Assembly: GCA_011049175.1 (NCBI GenBank)
Contig: DSCJ01000025.1
Location: forward strand, 18,136 to 82,135
Length of the DNA stretch: 64,000 nt
DNA from: Bacteroidota bacterium
GTDB lineage: Bacteria > Bacteroidota > Bacteroidia > Bacteroidales > VadinHA17
Direction of reading: 5' to 3'
A model generated the notes under the pieces. It was not told where the DNA came from. It saw only the letters and a list, made by a program, of their open reading frames with translations, and ran no database searches. Positions 24,522 to 34,177 of the stretch are shown piece after piece. Both the position numbers and the translations under genes were made by a program. Numbering within the stretch: position 1 is the stretch's first letter; each line of letters opens with the position of its first letter.

Positions 24522-25598
24522 TTACTTAACTTTATTTGCTTCATATTCTTTCATAGTATCGGCCAGCAGCTTCACGCTTTGAAGTTCAAGGGCATTATAG
24601 CACGAAGCCCGGAAACCACCCACCGAACGGTGGCCTTTAATCCCTACAATGCCTTTTGCAGCGGCATAGCTGATAAAGTCGGGTTCCAGTTCCTTGTATT
24701 CCGGTTTCATTACAAAGCAAATATTCATGCGCGAACGATCTTCCTGAACGGCCGTCCCCACGAACATGCGGCTTTCGTCAATGGTTTTATAAAGCAGATC
24801 GGCCCGGGCTTTGGCAAGCTTCTCCATTTCTTTCACACCGCCCATATTTTTCACCCACAGAAGGGTTTCTCTCACGGCATATACGTTGACCACGGGAGGA
24901 GTATTGAACATGGAACCCTTTGACAGATGGGTTTCATATTTCAGGATCCTGGGGATGGGCCTGTCGGCCACTTTTTCCAGCAGTTCATCCCAGATAATGA
25001 TAAAAGTTACACCTGCGGGGCCCATATTTTTCTGGGCACCTCCATAGATCATGGCATATTTTGATACATCCACCGGGCGGCTGAGAATATCGGACGACAT
25101 ATCGGCAATAAGGGGAACCGGCGAATCGGGATCGGTAAGCATTTCTGTACCGAAAATGGTGTTATTGGTTGTAATATGGAAATAATCGGCATCTTCAGGA
25201 ATGCGATATCCTTTGGGTACATAGGTGAAGTTTTTGTCTTCGCTGGAAGCCAGCACATCCACCTGTCCGAACACTTTGGCTTCCCTGATGGCATTGCCGG
25301 CCCAGGTTCCGGTATGCAGATAGGCAGCCTTGGTTTTCAGGAAGTTCATGGGAATCATGGCAAATTGCAGGCTGGCCCCTCCCCCCAGGAACAGGACCGA
25401 ATATCCCCGGGGAACATCGAGCAGCTCTTTCAACAGGCTCATGGCATCTTCCATCACGGCCTCAAAATCTTTTCCCCGGTGGGAAACTTCCATAACAGAC
25501 ATTCCCGATTGATTCAGTTCACGTACGGCATTTGCGGTATTTTCAAGTACCGGTTCCGGAAGTTTGCAGGGACCCGGATTAAAAATGTGTTTTTTCAT
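24522..25598 (-). CDS. serC: Phosphoserine aminotransferase
   Basis: SerC transfers an amino group from glutamate to 3-phosphohydroxypyruvate, the second step of serine synthesis. The 358-residue fold-type I enzyme has the PLP lysine Lys190 in [11 protein letters not shown], with Asp166 (ADMSSD) expected to contact the pyridine nitrogen. [10 protein letters not shown] at the start and [16 protein letters not shown] near the end are diagnostic. An 88-base, extremely AT-rich spacer separates it from serA. It is 34 bases downstream of gcvT on the same strand. Confidence 0.96.
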   Translation of the reverse strand: MKKHIFNPGPCKLPEPVLENTANAVRELNQSGMSVMEVSHRGKDFEAVMEDAMSLLKELLDVPRGYSVLFLGGGASLQFAMIPMNFLKTKAAYLHTGTWAGNAIREAKVFGQVDVLASSEDKNFTYVPKGYRIPEDADYFHITTNNTIFGTEMLTDPDSPVPLIADMSSDILSRPVDVSKYAMIYGGAQKNMGPAGVTFIIIWDELLEKVADRPIPRILKYETHLSKGSMFNTPPVVNVYAVRETLLWVKNMGGVKEMEKLAKARADLLYKTIDESRMFVGTAVQEDRSRMNICFVMKPEYKELEPDFISYAAAKGIVGIKGHRSVGGFRASCYNALELQSVKLLADTMKEYEANKVK

Positions 25599-25632
25599 GG
25601 CAAAAGAATATTTGGGTTAGTTGAATAATAAT

Positions 25633-26724
25633 TTATTCGGATTTGTAAAAGGGCATTTTCACCACTTCGGCTTCCAGGCTTTTGTTCCTTACCTGAATAA
25701 AAAGCCTGGTGCCCGGCGATGCCAGGGAAACCTCAACATATCCCATTCCGATGCCTCTGTTCAGCATGGGCGACATGGTACCGGAGGTCACTTCGCCCAC
25801 CTGTTTCCCGGAGGCATCCATAATAGGATAATGCTGCCTCGGGATTCCTCTTTCCAGCAATTCAAAACCCACCAGTTTTCTTTTCACCCCTTCTTTCTTC
25901 TGTTTTTCCAGAAATTCCCTGTCAATAAAATCATTCCCTTCCACAAACCGGGTGATCCATCCCAGGCCTGCCTCCAGAGGCGAGGTGGTATCGTCAATAT
26001 CATTTCCGTACAGGCAAAAACCCATTTCCAGCCTCAGGGTATCCCTGGCAGCCAGGCCGGCCGGTTTGATTCCTTCCTCTTTTCCGGCTTCGAAAACGGC
26101 ATCCCATATTTTCCCGGCGTATTCATTGGGGAAATACAGTTCGAACCCACCGGCTCCGGTATATCCGGTGGCCGATATAATCACATCTTTTACGCCGGCC
26201 AGTTCACCAGCCACGAAAGTATAATATTTTATGCCGTCCAGATCAACCGGGGTCAGTTTCTGCAACACGTTTGCGGCCAGCGGTCCCTGAACTGCCAGCT
26301 GGGATATTTCCGCAGATGCATTGATCAGCTCGGCCCCCCCGTTGTTCTGTTCGTTCACCCATTTCCAGTCCTTTTCAATATTGGCCGCATTTACTACCAG
26401 CAGGTACTCTTCATGCCCGAACCGGTAAACCAGCAGGTCATCCACAATTCCTCCCCGGCCGTTGGGGAAACAGGTATACTGCACCCTGCCGTCCTGCAAC
26501 CGGGCCAGGTCGTTGGAAGTAAGCCTTTGCACCAGATTGTATGCTTTCGGACCTTTACACCAGAATTCTCCCATGTGCGATACATCGAACACTCCCACCC
26601 CTTTTCGTACGGTGCGGTGTTCATCCATCACGCCGGTATATTCCACGGGCATCAGAAAGCCGGCAAAAGGCACCATTCTGGCGCCCAGGGCGGTATGCTT
26701 GTTTGAAAGAGCTGTTTTTTTCAT
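25633..26724 (-). CDS. gcvT: Aminomethyltransferase, glycine cleavage T protein
   Basis: GcvT transfers the methylene unit from the aminomethyl lipoyl group of H protein to tetrahydrofolate and releases ammonia. The 363-residue protein starts [23 protein letters not shown], has the folate-binding DVSHMGEFW at about 50-58, and the [14 protein letters not shown] segment [12 protein letters not shown]. The C-terminal barrel has [22 protein letters not shown]. An upstream in-frame ATG (26883) adds 53 unlike residues and is rejected. Other gcv genes are not in the window. Its position before serC-serA suggests joint glycine-serine-folate metabolism. Confidence 0.96.
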   Translation of the reverse strand: MKKTALSNKHTALGARMVPFAGFLMPVEYTGVMDEHRTVRKGVGVFDVSHMGEFWCKGPKAYNLVQRLTSNDLARLQDGRVQYTCFPNGRGGIVDDLLVYRFGHEEYLLVVNAANIEKDWKWVNEQNNGGAELINASAEISQLAVQGPLAANVLQKLTPVDLDGIKYYTFVAGELAGVKDVIISATGYTGAGGFELYFPNEYAGKIWDAVFEAGKEEGIKPAGLAARDTLRLEMGFCLYGNDIDDTTSPLEAGLGWITRFVEGNDFIDREFLEKQKKEGVKRKLVGFELLERGIPRQHYPIMDASGKQVGEVTSGTMSPMLNRGIGMGYVEVSLASPGTRLFIQVRNKSLEAEVVKMPFYKSE

Positions 26725-26850
26725 AAACAGGAAAGAAATGACAGGTTTGTGAACAAATGTACCAATTTTTCGCTGGAAAAAAGACAGATGAAAATCAGTT
26801 TTTCCCCGGAAGCGGGTTGTTTCAAAACACACAGAAAGGAGAACAAGGCA

Positions 26851-26880
26851 AAAGGCCCGCCACATAATCGGCAGGCCTTT
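26851..26880 (-). terminator. Probable terminator of the OmpA/PD40 gene
   Basis: An 11-bp stem (26880-26870 with 26861-26851 on the minus strand, one wobble pair) encloses an 8-base loop 36 bases after the stop at 26916. The T-run is short, so termination may be partial. Confidence 0.6.
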
Positions 26881-26915
26881 CATAACCGGTAAGTAAGAAC
26901 GGGTCGCGGATTCAG

Positions 26916-29009
26916 CTACTTGCTGAGAATTTCAAATTCCACCCGTCTGTTCTGTGCCCTTCCCTCTTCCGTGTCGTTGCTGGCAATCGGACGGGTATAG
27001 GCATAACCCTTATATTCCAGTCGCGACGGATCAATTCCGCTGGTTATCAGATAATCCACCACGGCTTTGGCCCGGGCTTCCGAAAGACGGGTATTGCTTT
27101 CAAGCGAACCGATATTATCGGTATGTCCCGAAACCTCAATGCGCATGGTGGGATTGGTGGTCAGCAGCTTGAACACCCGGTTCAGCTCAGGGTATGATTC
27201 GGGGGTAAGCTTTGCCGAATTAAACTCGAAGAAGATGTTTTTCAGGATCACCGTCTCACCCACCTGTAATTTTTTTAGGAAGAAATTCCTGATCATTTCC
27301 TTATCATCGGTGTCTTTCGGCAGGTCGATCACATCCAGATAGAGCATATATCCTTCCGAAGTAATTTCCACCCCGTAACTTTTTCTTTCGGTAAGGGTAA
27401 AGCGGAAATTACCTGTCTGAGGATTGGAAATGGTGGTGGCGATCACCCGGTTCCTGTCCAGATCGATCAGATCGATCTTGGCTGCCACCGGGTTGGTGGT
27501 GCCTTCTTCCAGCACGGTACCCAGCAGCCGGAAGGTGGTATCCACGGGAGGAGCTACCTGTTCCACAATTCTTACGGTATCTTTAACCACCATTACCACG
27601 GTATCCACCTTCGGCAGCGGTTCGGGTTCTTCAACCACTTCCGGTTCGGGTTCGGGAGGAGGCAGATACCTGATGCGGTAAATATCCTTCCAGCCCAGAC
27701 TGGATTCCAGAGTGGCGGAATAGTAAGCAATAGCGGTATCGGGGGTGGTTTTGTAGAACACCTCATCTCCCGGGGTATTGATGGGATAACCCAGGTTGAC
27801 GGGAGTCGCCCATTCCCCGTTTTCATCCCGTACGGTCATAAACACATCGTACCCCCCCATGGTATTGTGCCCTTTCGAGCTGAAATACAGGGTATCGCCC
27901 GAAGGCGCAGCGTGCACACCCTCCTCATCCCGGGGAGTATTGACCACCTGGCCCAGGTTCACCGGATCGGTCCATTTGCCTTTTTCGTCCAGCCGGCTGT
28001 AGAAAATATCTTTTCCCCCGTAGCTTTCTTTCGGAAAAGCAGAAACAAAAAACAATTCCGTCATTTCGCGGTTGAAAGTCAGGGAAGTTTCCTTGTAGCG
28101 GGTATTGAATATACCCGAAAGCCTCCGCGGAGACTGCCATTTATTCTTCACATTCAGCGTGGAATACAGGTTTCCCCCTTTCTTCTTGCCAATATACAGG
28201 TACAGTTCCTGGTTATCGGGCGCCAGGTAGAGAGCCGATTCGTTTCCTTTGCTGTTGACCGGCTTGCCCAGGTCCTCGGCCTTTTCCCATGATGTGCCGT
28301 TATAATAGCTGTAATAAATATCTTCGTAGTATTTGTTGTCGAGTGGATGTCGCCGGTCATGACCCTCGAAAGGCCTTCGTGAGGTAAAATACATACGGGC
28401 TCCCGTTGACGATAACACAGGATTGTAATCGTCATACGACGAATTAATGTTTCCACCCAGATTGGTAATTTCCACCCTGAGGGTATCCTTTACCAGTTCT
28501 TTACCGTGCCTGCATTCCTGTATCCATTTTTCCACATCCACATCGAGCCGTTTTTTCTCTTTCTCGCTCAGACTGTCGAGATAAGTCCGGTACCCGATAA
28601 TGGCTTCATCGAACATCATATTGTAATGGCAGGCACGGGCCATCATCAGGGGGAGTTCAGGAGTCAGGTTTTCATCGAATTCGGAAGCAATCTGAAAATA
28701 CCTGAGTGATTCCCGGGGCTTATCGGAATACAGATAAGCCACTCCGAGTTTGAAGTTCAGGGCCGGATCGAATTCATTGTATGATTTGGCCTGCAGGTAA
28801 TGTTGAATGGCCAGGTCGAAGGTGCCTATCCCTTCCCTGAACCATTTATCCCCGGCACGGATATGATTCCAGGCCTGATCGAACCCCTGGGGCTCCTTCA
28901 TGAAATCCGATCGTTTTATCCTCAGAAAAGGCTGGGCCGGCATTGATTCAGCCATGATGAACAGCCCAATACAGAGCAACGAATGCAGTATTAACGATTT
29001 TCTCATCAT
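26916..29009 (-). CDS. TPR-PD40-OmpA envelope protein
   Basis: A 697-residue exported protein. A signal peptide (about 1-25) is followed by a TPR-like region (about 40-165), PD40 beta-propeller repeats (about 180-450, with recurrent LYFSSKG, VNLGxPVNT and YYSATL-like phrases), a Pro/Glu linker ([14 protein letters not shown]), a carboxypeptidase regulatory-like domain (about 495-560) and a C-terminal OmpA domain ([32 protein letters not shown]) that binds peptidoglycan. This order matches PorE-type proteins associated with type IX secretion, although many relatives have other roles. It is divergent from the Hpt/STAS pair. Confidence 0.92.
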   Translation of the reverse strand: MMRKSLILHSLLCIGLFIMAESMPAQPFLRIKRSDFMKEPQGFDQAWNHIRAGDKWFREGIGTFDLAIQHYLQAKSYNEFDPALNFKLGVAYLYSDKPRESLRYFQIASEFDENLTPELPLMMARACHYNMMFDEAIIGYRTYLDSLSEKEKKRLDVDVEKWIQECRHGKELVKDTLRVEITNLGGNINSSYDDYNPVLSSTGARMYFTSRRPFEGHDRRHPLDNKYYEDIYYSYYNGTSWEKAEDLGKPVNSKGNESALYLAPDNQELYLYIGKKKGGNLYSTLNVKNKWQSPRRLSGIFNTRYKETSLTFNREMTELFFVSAFPKESYGGKDIFYSRLDEKGKWTDPVNLGQVVNTPRDEEGVHAAPSGDTLYFSSKGHNTMGGYDVFMTVRDENGEWATPVNLGYPINTPGDEVFYKTTPDTAIAYYSATLESSLGWKDIYRIRYLPPPEPEPEVVEEPEPLPKVDTVVMVVKDTVRIVEQVAPPVDTTFRLLGTVLEEGTTNPVAAKIDLIDLDRNRVIATTISNPQTGNFRFTLTERKSYGVEITSEGYMLYLDVIDLPKDTDDKEMIRNFFLKKLQVGETVILKNIFFEFNSAKLTPESYPELNRVFKLLTTNPTMRIEVSGHTDNIGSLESNTRLSEARAKAVVDYLITSGIDPSRLEYKGYAYTRPIASNDTEEGRAQNRRVEFEILSK

Positions 29010-29284
29010 AACATGCGTTTGTTGTGATTCAGATATACGTAAAAGTTTTAAAAGTACTAATTTTTTCTTCCCCTGTTTGCAGCATACCGAAAAATAAAAG
29101 AGAACAATTTTATAATGTGTATTATTATCAGTATATCTTTACGAAAAAAAGCGAGGAAGGTTATTATCAGGTTGTTTTTGAGGATATGAAAATATTTATT
29201 ATTTTTAAATAATGTCAATTTTTGTTACCTTCAATCGTTCATGACGCTAACATCATGAACCTGTTTATCTTATAATCTAATTTT

Positions 29285-29641
29285 ATGACCGGAAAGGAAT
29301 CATTGGTAAATTTGAAGTATCTTGAGGAAATGACGGGGGGAAGCAAGGAACTGGTAAAGGAAATGATCGATATTTTCATCAGCCAGGTACCTGAATTCAT
29401 TGAAGAAATGAGGGAACTGCATAAGAAAAATGACTGGCATTCGCTCGGATTGCTTGCTCACAAGGCCAAATCATCGGTGGCTATTATGGGCATGGAGGAA
29501 CAGGCCGCCAGGCTGAAAATGCTGGAGCAACTAACAAAGGAAGGAAAGGAAACCGGGCAATACGAAAACTATATCAACCAGTTTGAGAAAAACTGCCTCA
29601 GGGCAATTGAGGAACTGCAACTGGTGAAAAACAACCTGTAA
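29285..29641 (+). CDS. Histidine phosphotransfer (Hpt) domain protein
   Basis: A 118-residue single-domain Hpt protein. His59 in LLAHKAKSS is the phosphoaccepting residue, in the usual context H-K-x-K-S/G-S. Four helices of the bundle are visible (for example SKELVKEMIDIFISQVPEFIEEM). It would relay phosphate between a hybrid histidine kinase and a response regulator; neither is nearby. It is followed after 10 bases by a STAS protein, so the pair probably works in one signalling route. The 275-base spacer before it is AT-rich and holds both divergent promoters. Confidence 0.9.
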   Translation: MTGKESLVNLKYLEEMTGGSKELVKEMIDIFISQVPEFIEEMRELHKKNDWHSLGLLAHKAKSSVAIMGMEEQAARLKMLEQLTKEGKETGQYENYINQFEKNCLRAIEELQLVKNNL

Positions 29642-29651
29642 ACCCATTAAC

Positions 29652-30002
29652 ATGAGCGGTAATCTGCTGAAAACCGAAAAAATTGACAACATTGACGTAG
29701 TTTCCTTCGAAAATGTAAAAAAGTTCAATGCCCTGATTTCAGAACCGGTGAAGGAAGAGCTGACGAGTTTTTTTAACAAGCCCAATACCAGGCTGATTCT
29801 CAACCTGGAGGGCATCAATTACATTGACAGTTCGGGTTTCGGGGTATTCCTTTCCGTAATGAAAACCGCCAACAACAATTACGGCCATTTCAAGTTGTGC
29901 AATATCTCCCCTGAAGTAATGGAGTTATTCAAGCTTCTTCAGCTGCACAATATTTTCGAAATTTACGACGATCTGGAAGACTGCCTGAAAAGTTACAGTT
30001 AG
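29652..30002 (+). CDS. STAS-domain anti-sigma factor antagonist
   Basis: A 116-residue SpoIIAA/RsbV-like STAS protein. INYIDSSGFGVFLS at about 55-68 carries the conserved DSSG with the phosphorylatable Ser (60 or 61). Such proteins are phosphorylated by serine kinases and, when dephosphorylated, bind a partner. Here the likely partners are SiaB-like kinases, but none is adjacent. It ends before a strong bidirectional terminator. A second STAS gene is at 47394. Confidence 0.92.
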   Translation: MSGNLLKTEKIDNIDVVSFENVKKFNALISEPVKEELTSFFNKPNTRLILNLEGINYIDSSGFGVFLSVMKTANNNYGHFKLCNISPEVMELFKLLQLHNIFEIYDDLEDCLKSYS

Positions 30003-30025
30003 AACGGGGGCAGGTGCTCCTACAA

Positions 30026-30052
30026 AAAAATCCGGCTGGCGGCCGGATTTTT
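30026..30052. terminator. Bidirectional intrinsic terminator
   Basis: The arms 30026-30036 and 30042-30052 are perfect 11-base complements with a 5-base loop, GC core and A/T ends giving T-runs on both strands. It separates the STAS gene from convergent clpB, overlapping the last bases of clpB. Confidence 0.9.
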
Positions 30053-32672
30053 ATTTTTCCTCTTTTTCTTTTTCCTGAACAGGGGCATTGCGGAAAACAA
30101 TCCCGTCTTTTTCGCCATCGATCACAATGTTTCTGTCTTTGCTGATCTTTCCGTTCAGGATGGTACGGGCCATTTCATTCAACACCTGCCTCTGGATGAT
30201 CCGTTTGATCGGCCGGGCACCGAACTGGGGGTCATATCCCTGGGCAGCAATCAGCGCCACGGCTTCATCCGTGTAGCGGGCATGCACCTGGTTTTTCTCC
30301 AGCATGGCCACCACCTGATCCATTTGCAGGCGCACAATTTGACGGATCTCTTCCTCAGTAAGCGGATTGAATACAATGATTTCGTCAATCCTGTTCAGGA
30401 ATTCAGGACGTATGCTCCGTTTCAGCAATTCGAGCACTTCAACACGGGTTTTTTCTATCAGTTCACCCCGGTTCTCACGGGTCATTTTTCCGAGGTATTC
30501 CTGGATAATATGCGAGCCCACGTTGGACGTCATGATAATGATGGTATTCCTGAAGTTAGCCGTACGTCCCTTGTTATCGGTCAGCCGGCCGTCGTCGAGC
30601 ACCTGGAGCAGGATATTGAACACATCGGGATGGGCCTTTTCAATCTCATCGAGCAGGACCACCGAATACGGCTTACGCCGCACCGCTTCGGTAAGCTGTC
30701 CCCCTTCGTCGTATCCCACATACCCGGGAGGTGCCCCGATCAATCTCGACACCGAATGGCGCTCCTGGTACTCTGACATATCGATACGGGTCATGAGATT
30801 TTCATCATTGAAAAGAAACTCCGCCAGGGCACGGGCCAGTTCGGTTTTTCCCACACCGGTGGTACCCAAGAAGATAAACGACCCGATGGGCCGGCGGTTA
30901 TCCTGCAATCCTGCCCGGCTTCTCCTGACAGCATCGGCCACAGCAGCAATGGCTTCGTCCTGACCCACCACGCGGCGGTGCAGTTCATTTTCCAGGTGCA
31001 GCAGTTTTTCCCTTTCACTCCGGAGCATGCGGCTCACGGGAATACCGGTCCATTTCGAAACCACCTCGGCAATATCTTCGGCACTCACCTCTTCTTTGAT
31101 GAGTGGTGAGTCGCCCTGTTTCTCCTGCAATTTTTTATTCAGCTCCACGATCCGTTGCTCGGCTTCCTTGATCTTGCCGTACCTCAATTCAGCCACCCGG
31201 CCATAGTTACCCTCACGTTCGGCTTTTTCCGCCTCGAAACGCATGCTCTCCACCTGCTCCCTGATTTTCTGGATTTCCTCCACCAGTTTGCGCTCTTCTT
31301 CCCACTTGGCCCGCAGATGATTCCTTTCATCATTCAGGTTTGCCAGTTCGCTCCCGAGGGCCGAAAGTTTTTCCCTGTCGCCTTCGCGTTTGATGGCAGC
31401 CCTTTCGATCTCCAGCTGTTTTACGCGGCGTTCTATTTCATCAATCTCCTCGGGCAGGCTGTTCATCTCCAGCCGGAGCCTCGATGCCGCCTCATCGATC
31501 AGGTCAATGGCTTTGTCGGGAAGGAATCTTTCGGTGATATACCGCTGTGAAAGTTCCACGGCGGCAATAATGGCTTCATCCCTGATCCTCACCTTATGAT
31601 GGTTCTCATACCTTTCTTTCAGGCCCCTGAGGATGGAAACCGCACTGGCAGCGTCGGGCTCATCCACCATCACGACCTGGAACCTGCGTTCCAGCGCCTT
31701 GTCTTTTTCGAAATATTTCTGGTATTCGCCCAGGGTGGTGGCCCCGATGGCCCTGAGTTCACCGCGGGCCAGAGCGGGTTTCAGAATATTGGCCGCATCC
31801 ATGGCTCCTTCACTTTTCCCGGCGCCTACCAGGGTATGTATCTCGTCAATAAACAACACGATATCCCCATCCGATGCCACCACTTCTTTCACTACAGCTT
31901 TGAGCCTTTCCTCGAACTCGCCCTTGTATTTGGCACCGGCCACCAGGGCTCCCATATCCAGGGAATACACCTGTTTGGTTTTCAGGTTTTCGGGCACATC
32001 GCCTTTCACAATGCGGTGCGCCAGCCCTTCGGCAATGGCTGTTTTCCCCACACCGGGTTCGCCGATCAGGATCGGATTGTTTTTGGTACGGCGGGAAAGG
32101 ATCTGCAGGATCCGTCTGATCTCGTCATCCCTTCCGATCACAGGATCCAGCTTGCCGGTCCGGGCCATTTCATTCAGGTTGATGGCAAACCGGTTCAGGC
32201 TGTCGAAAGTATCTTCAGCCGTCTGGCTGTTCACTCTGGCTCCTTTTCTGAGCGACCCGATGGCCTGCATGAGGGCTTTTTCGGTGATCCCCTGATCCTT
32301 CATCATTCTGGACACCTGGTCGTTGCCGGCCAGTATCCCCAGAAGAATGTGCTCCACCGAAACAAACTGGTCGCCCATCGACTTCGATTTGCTGATGGCT
32401 TGCTGCAGGGCTTTGTTCCCGGCCTGCGACAGATAAGGCTCGCCTCCCGAAACCCTGGGGTATGATTGCAGAATGCTGTCAAGCACCTGCTCCAAACCCG
32501 ATTCGGAAATCTGCAGCTTGCCCAGCAGGTATGATGAAATATTTTCACCATGGTGCAACACTCCCTTCAGCAAATGTCCGGGCTCTATGGCCTGATGCCC
32601 GAATCCTTCGGCAATCTGAAACGCATGTTGTACAGCTTCCTGTGCTTTTATTGTGAACTGATTCAGGTTCAT
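30051..32672 (-). CDS. clpB: ATP-dependent chaperone ClpB
   Basis: ClpB is the Hsp100 disaggregase that works with DnaK to rescue aggregated proteins. The 873-residue chain has the Clp N-domain (1-145), a first AAA+ module with GEPGVGKTA at about 206-214, the coiled-coil middle domain (about 400-530, rich in [17 protein letters not shown] heptads) that distinguishes ClpB from ClpA/C, and a second AAA+ module with GTTGVGKTE. The end carries a C-terminal domain ([17 protein letters not shown]) and a charged tail. No heat-shock regulatory site was recognised upstream. Confidence 0.97.
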   Translation of the reverse strand: MNLNQFTIKAQEAVQHAFQIAEGFGHQAIEPGHLLKGVLHHGENISSYLLGKLQISESGLEQVLDSILQSYPRVSGGEPYLSQAGNKALQQAISKSKSMGDQFVSVEHILLGILAGNDQVSRMMKDQGITEKALMQAIGSLRKGARVNSQTAEDTFDSLNRFAINLNEMARTGKLDPVIGRDDEIRRILQILSRRTKNNPILIGEPGVGKTAIAEGLAHRIVKGDVPENLKTKQVYSLDMGALVAGAKYKGEFEERLKAVVKEVVASDGDIVLFIDEIHTLVGAGKSEGAMDAANILKPALARGELRAIGATTLGEYQKYFEKDKALERRFQVVMVDEPDAASAVSILRGLKERYENHHKVRIRDEAIIAAVELSQRYITERFLPDKAIDLIDEAASRLRLEMNSLPEEIDEIERRVKQLEIERAAIKREGDREKLSALGSELANLNDERNHLRAKWEEERKLVEEIQKIREQVESMRFEAEKAEREGNYGRVAELRYGKIKEAEQRIVELNKKLQEKQGDSPLIKEEVSAEDIAEVVSKWTGIPVSRMLRSEREKLLHLENELHRRVVGQDEAIAAVADAVRRSRAGLQDNRRPIGSFIFLGTTGVGKTELARALAEFLFNDENLMTRIDMSEYQERHSVSRLIGAPPGYVGYDEGGQLTEAVRRKPYSVVLLDEIEKAHPDVFNILLQVLDDGRLTDNKGRTANFRNTIIIMTSNVGSHIIQEYLGKMTRENRGELIEKTRVEVLELLKRSIRPEFLNRIDEIIVFNPLTEEEIRQIVRLQMDQVVAMLEKNQVHARYTDEAVALIAAQGYDPQFGARPIKRIIQRQVLNEMARTILNGKISKDRNIVIDGEKDGIVFRNAPVQEKEKEEK

Positions 32673-32878
32673 ATTTGTTAGTTTTATATATTATTGAATA
32701 GCTTTCCCACGTTCTTTACAGAATGATATCAAATGCATTGCCATGGTGAAGAAGTGGGATATTTCTGTAATATTGGCGTATATGATCCGGTTCGACCGGT
32801 CATTTTGACACCCGGATGAAAGACGACAACAAAACGTCTCATACGGATTTTTCGTACTTTTGTCAGAAGTATTAGACA

Positions 32879-34135
32879 ATGAAAAACAAAGGGTTACATA
32901 TTATTCTCATGATCAAGGTCGTGTTGCTGCTGTGCGGGCCTGGAGCCAGAGGACAGCAGGGATCGGACAACCTGTATTTTGCCGATCCCGATCAGAAGAA
33001 AGTGACCCTTCCATTCCGGTTCATCAATAACCTCTCAATCATTCCCCTGTTCATCAACAATTCCGACACCCTCTTCTTTGTACTGGATACCGGCCTCACC
33101 ACTGCCATTCTCACGGAATTGTCTCTGAGTGACAGTCTTTCTCTTGAATACAGCCGGAGGGTAAGGCTGGGCGGCCTGGGGGAAGGCGAACCCATCCAGG
33201 CTCTTCACTCCACCGGCAACCGGTTCAGAATACACGGTATTGTGGGGTACGATCAGGACATGTATGTTCTGCTGCAGAATATATTCAATCTGTCCTCCCT
33301 GCTGGGAACCCGGGTACATGGGATTGTGGGCTACGATCTGTTCAATAATTTCATTATCGAAATGGATTACTCCCGCCGGCTGCTCACCCTGCATAATCCG
33401 ATCTTTTATGAACCGAAAGATACAAGAAACAGCATCACCCTCCCCCTGGAAATGCAGGGTACAAAACCTTTTATTTCGGCAGAGATTGAACAGGAGGACG
33501 GATCCCGCATCAACGTCAAACTGCTGGTTGATCTCGGAGCAAGTCATGCTCTGTGGCTTGATCCCCACACCGACGAAAGGATCCGTTTGCCCGAAAAAAC
33601 CGTTGAAACCTATCTGGGTACCGGCCTGAGCGGTCAGATCCACGGAGTACTCGGCAAGATCAATAAGCTGATCCTGGGGCCTTATGTTTTAAACGAACCC
33701 ATTGTTGCGTATCCCGATTCACTCTCCACGGCACTTGCCACAAGACTGGGAGACCGGAACGGAAGCATCGGTTCCGAAGTGCTGAGGCGGTTCAATGTGG
33801 TCATTGACTACCCGAACAAAAAACTGACGCTCTCTCCGAATAGCTCGTTCCGTGACCGGTTCCGGCAGAATATGAGTGGTATTGAAATAGAGTCGACTAT
33901 ACCGGGTTTGCCTTACTATCAAATCACCTATATCAGAAAAAATTCGCCCGCCGACCGGGCCGGGCTGAGACGGGGCGACGAGATTATTTCCATCAACGAC
34001 CAGTCGGCACTGAGTATGACCATAAACAAAATTTATGATATTTTTGAAAGCAAACCGGGGCGTAAGATCAGGATGACGGTTCGCCGCAGGGGTGAAAAGT
34101 TTAGAACAATTTTTTTTCTCGAAGACTGGCTGTAA
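32879..34135 (+). CDS. Two-lobed aspartyl protease-like protein with C-terminal PDZ domain
   Basis: A 418-residue exported protein: signal peptide (about 1-26, VVLLLCGPGARG), then two retropepsin-like halves. The first has the catalytic FVLDTGLTT (Asp70-Thr-Gly). The second has LLVDLGASHALWL (Asp218-Leu-Gly), where the middle residue differs from the usual Thr/Ser. A PDZ domain follows (about 335-410, KNSPADRAGLRRGDEIISIND). Single-chain aspartyl peptidases of this layout are frequent in Bacteroidota; the substrate is unknown. A -7-like TACTTTTG lies at 32855-32862, 17 bases before the ATG. Confidence 0.88.
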   Translation: MKNKGLHIILMIKVVLLLCGPGARGQQGSDNLYFADPDQKKVTLPFRFINNLSIIPLFINNSDTLFFVLDTGLTTAILTELSLSDSLSLEYSRRVRLGGLGEGEPIQALHSTGNRFRIHGIVGYDQDMYVLLQNIFNLSSLLGTRVHGIVGYDLFNNFIIEMDYSRRLLTLHNPIFYEPKDTRNSITLPLEMQGTKPFISAEIEQEDGSRINVKLLVDLGASHALWLDPHTDERIRLPEKTVETYLGTGLSGQIHGVLGKINKLILGPYVLNEPIVAYPDSLSTALATRLGDRNGSIGSEVLRRFNVVIDYPNKKLTLSPNSSFRDRFRQNMSGIEIESTIPGLPYYQITYIRKNSPADRAGLRRGDEIISINDQSALSMTINKIYDIFESKPGRKIRMTVRRRGEKFRTIFFLEDWL

Positions 34136-34177
34136 TCAGGATATTAACCCGGTCACCGGAATGCCTGTCGCCGCCCG

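Noticed and set aside
29024..29212. 62-residue plus-strand open frame between the OmpA and Hpt genes
   Set aside because: AT-rich spacer translation with no conserved features; it overlaps the probable divergent promoters.
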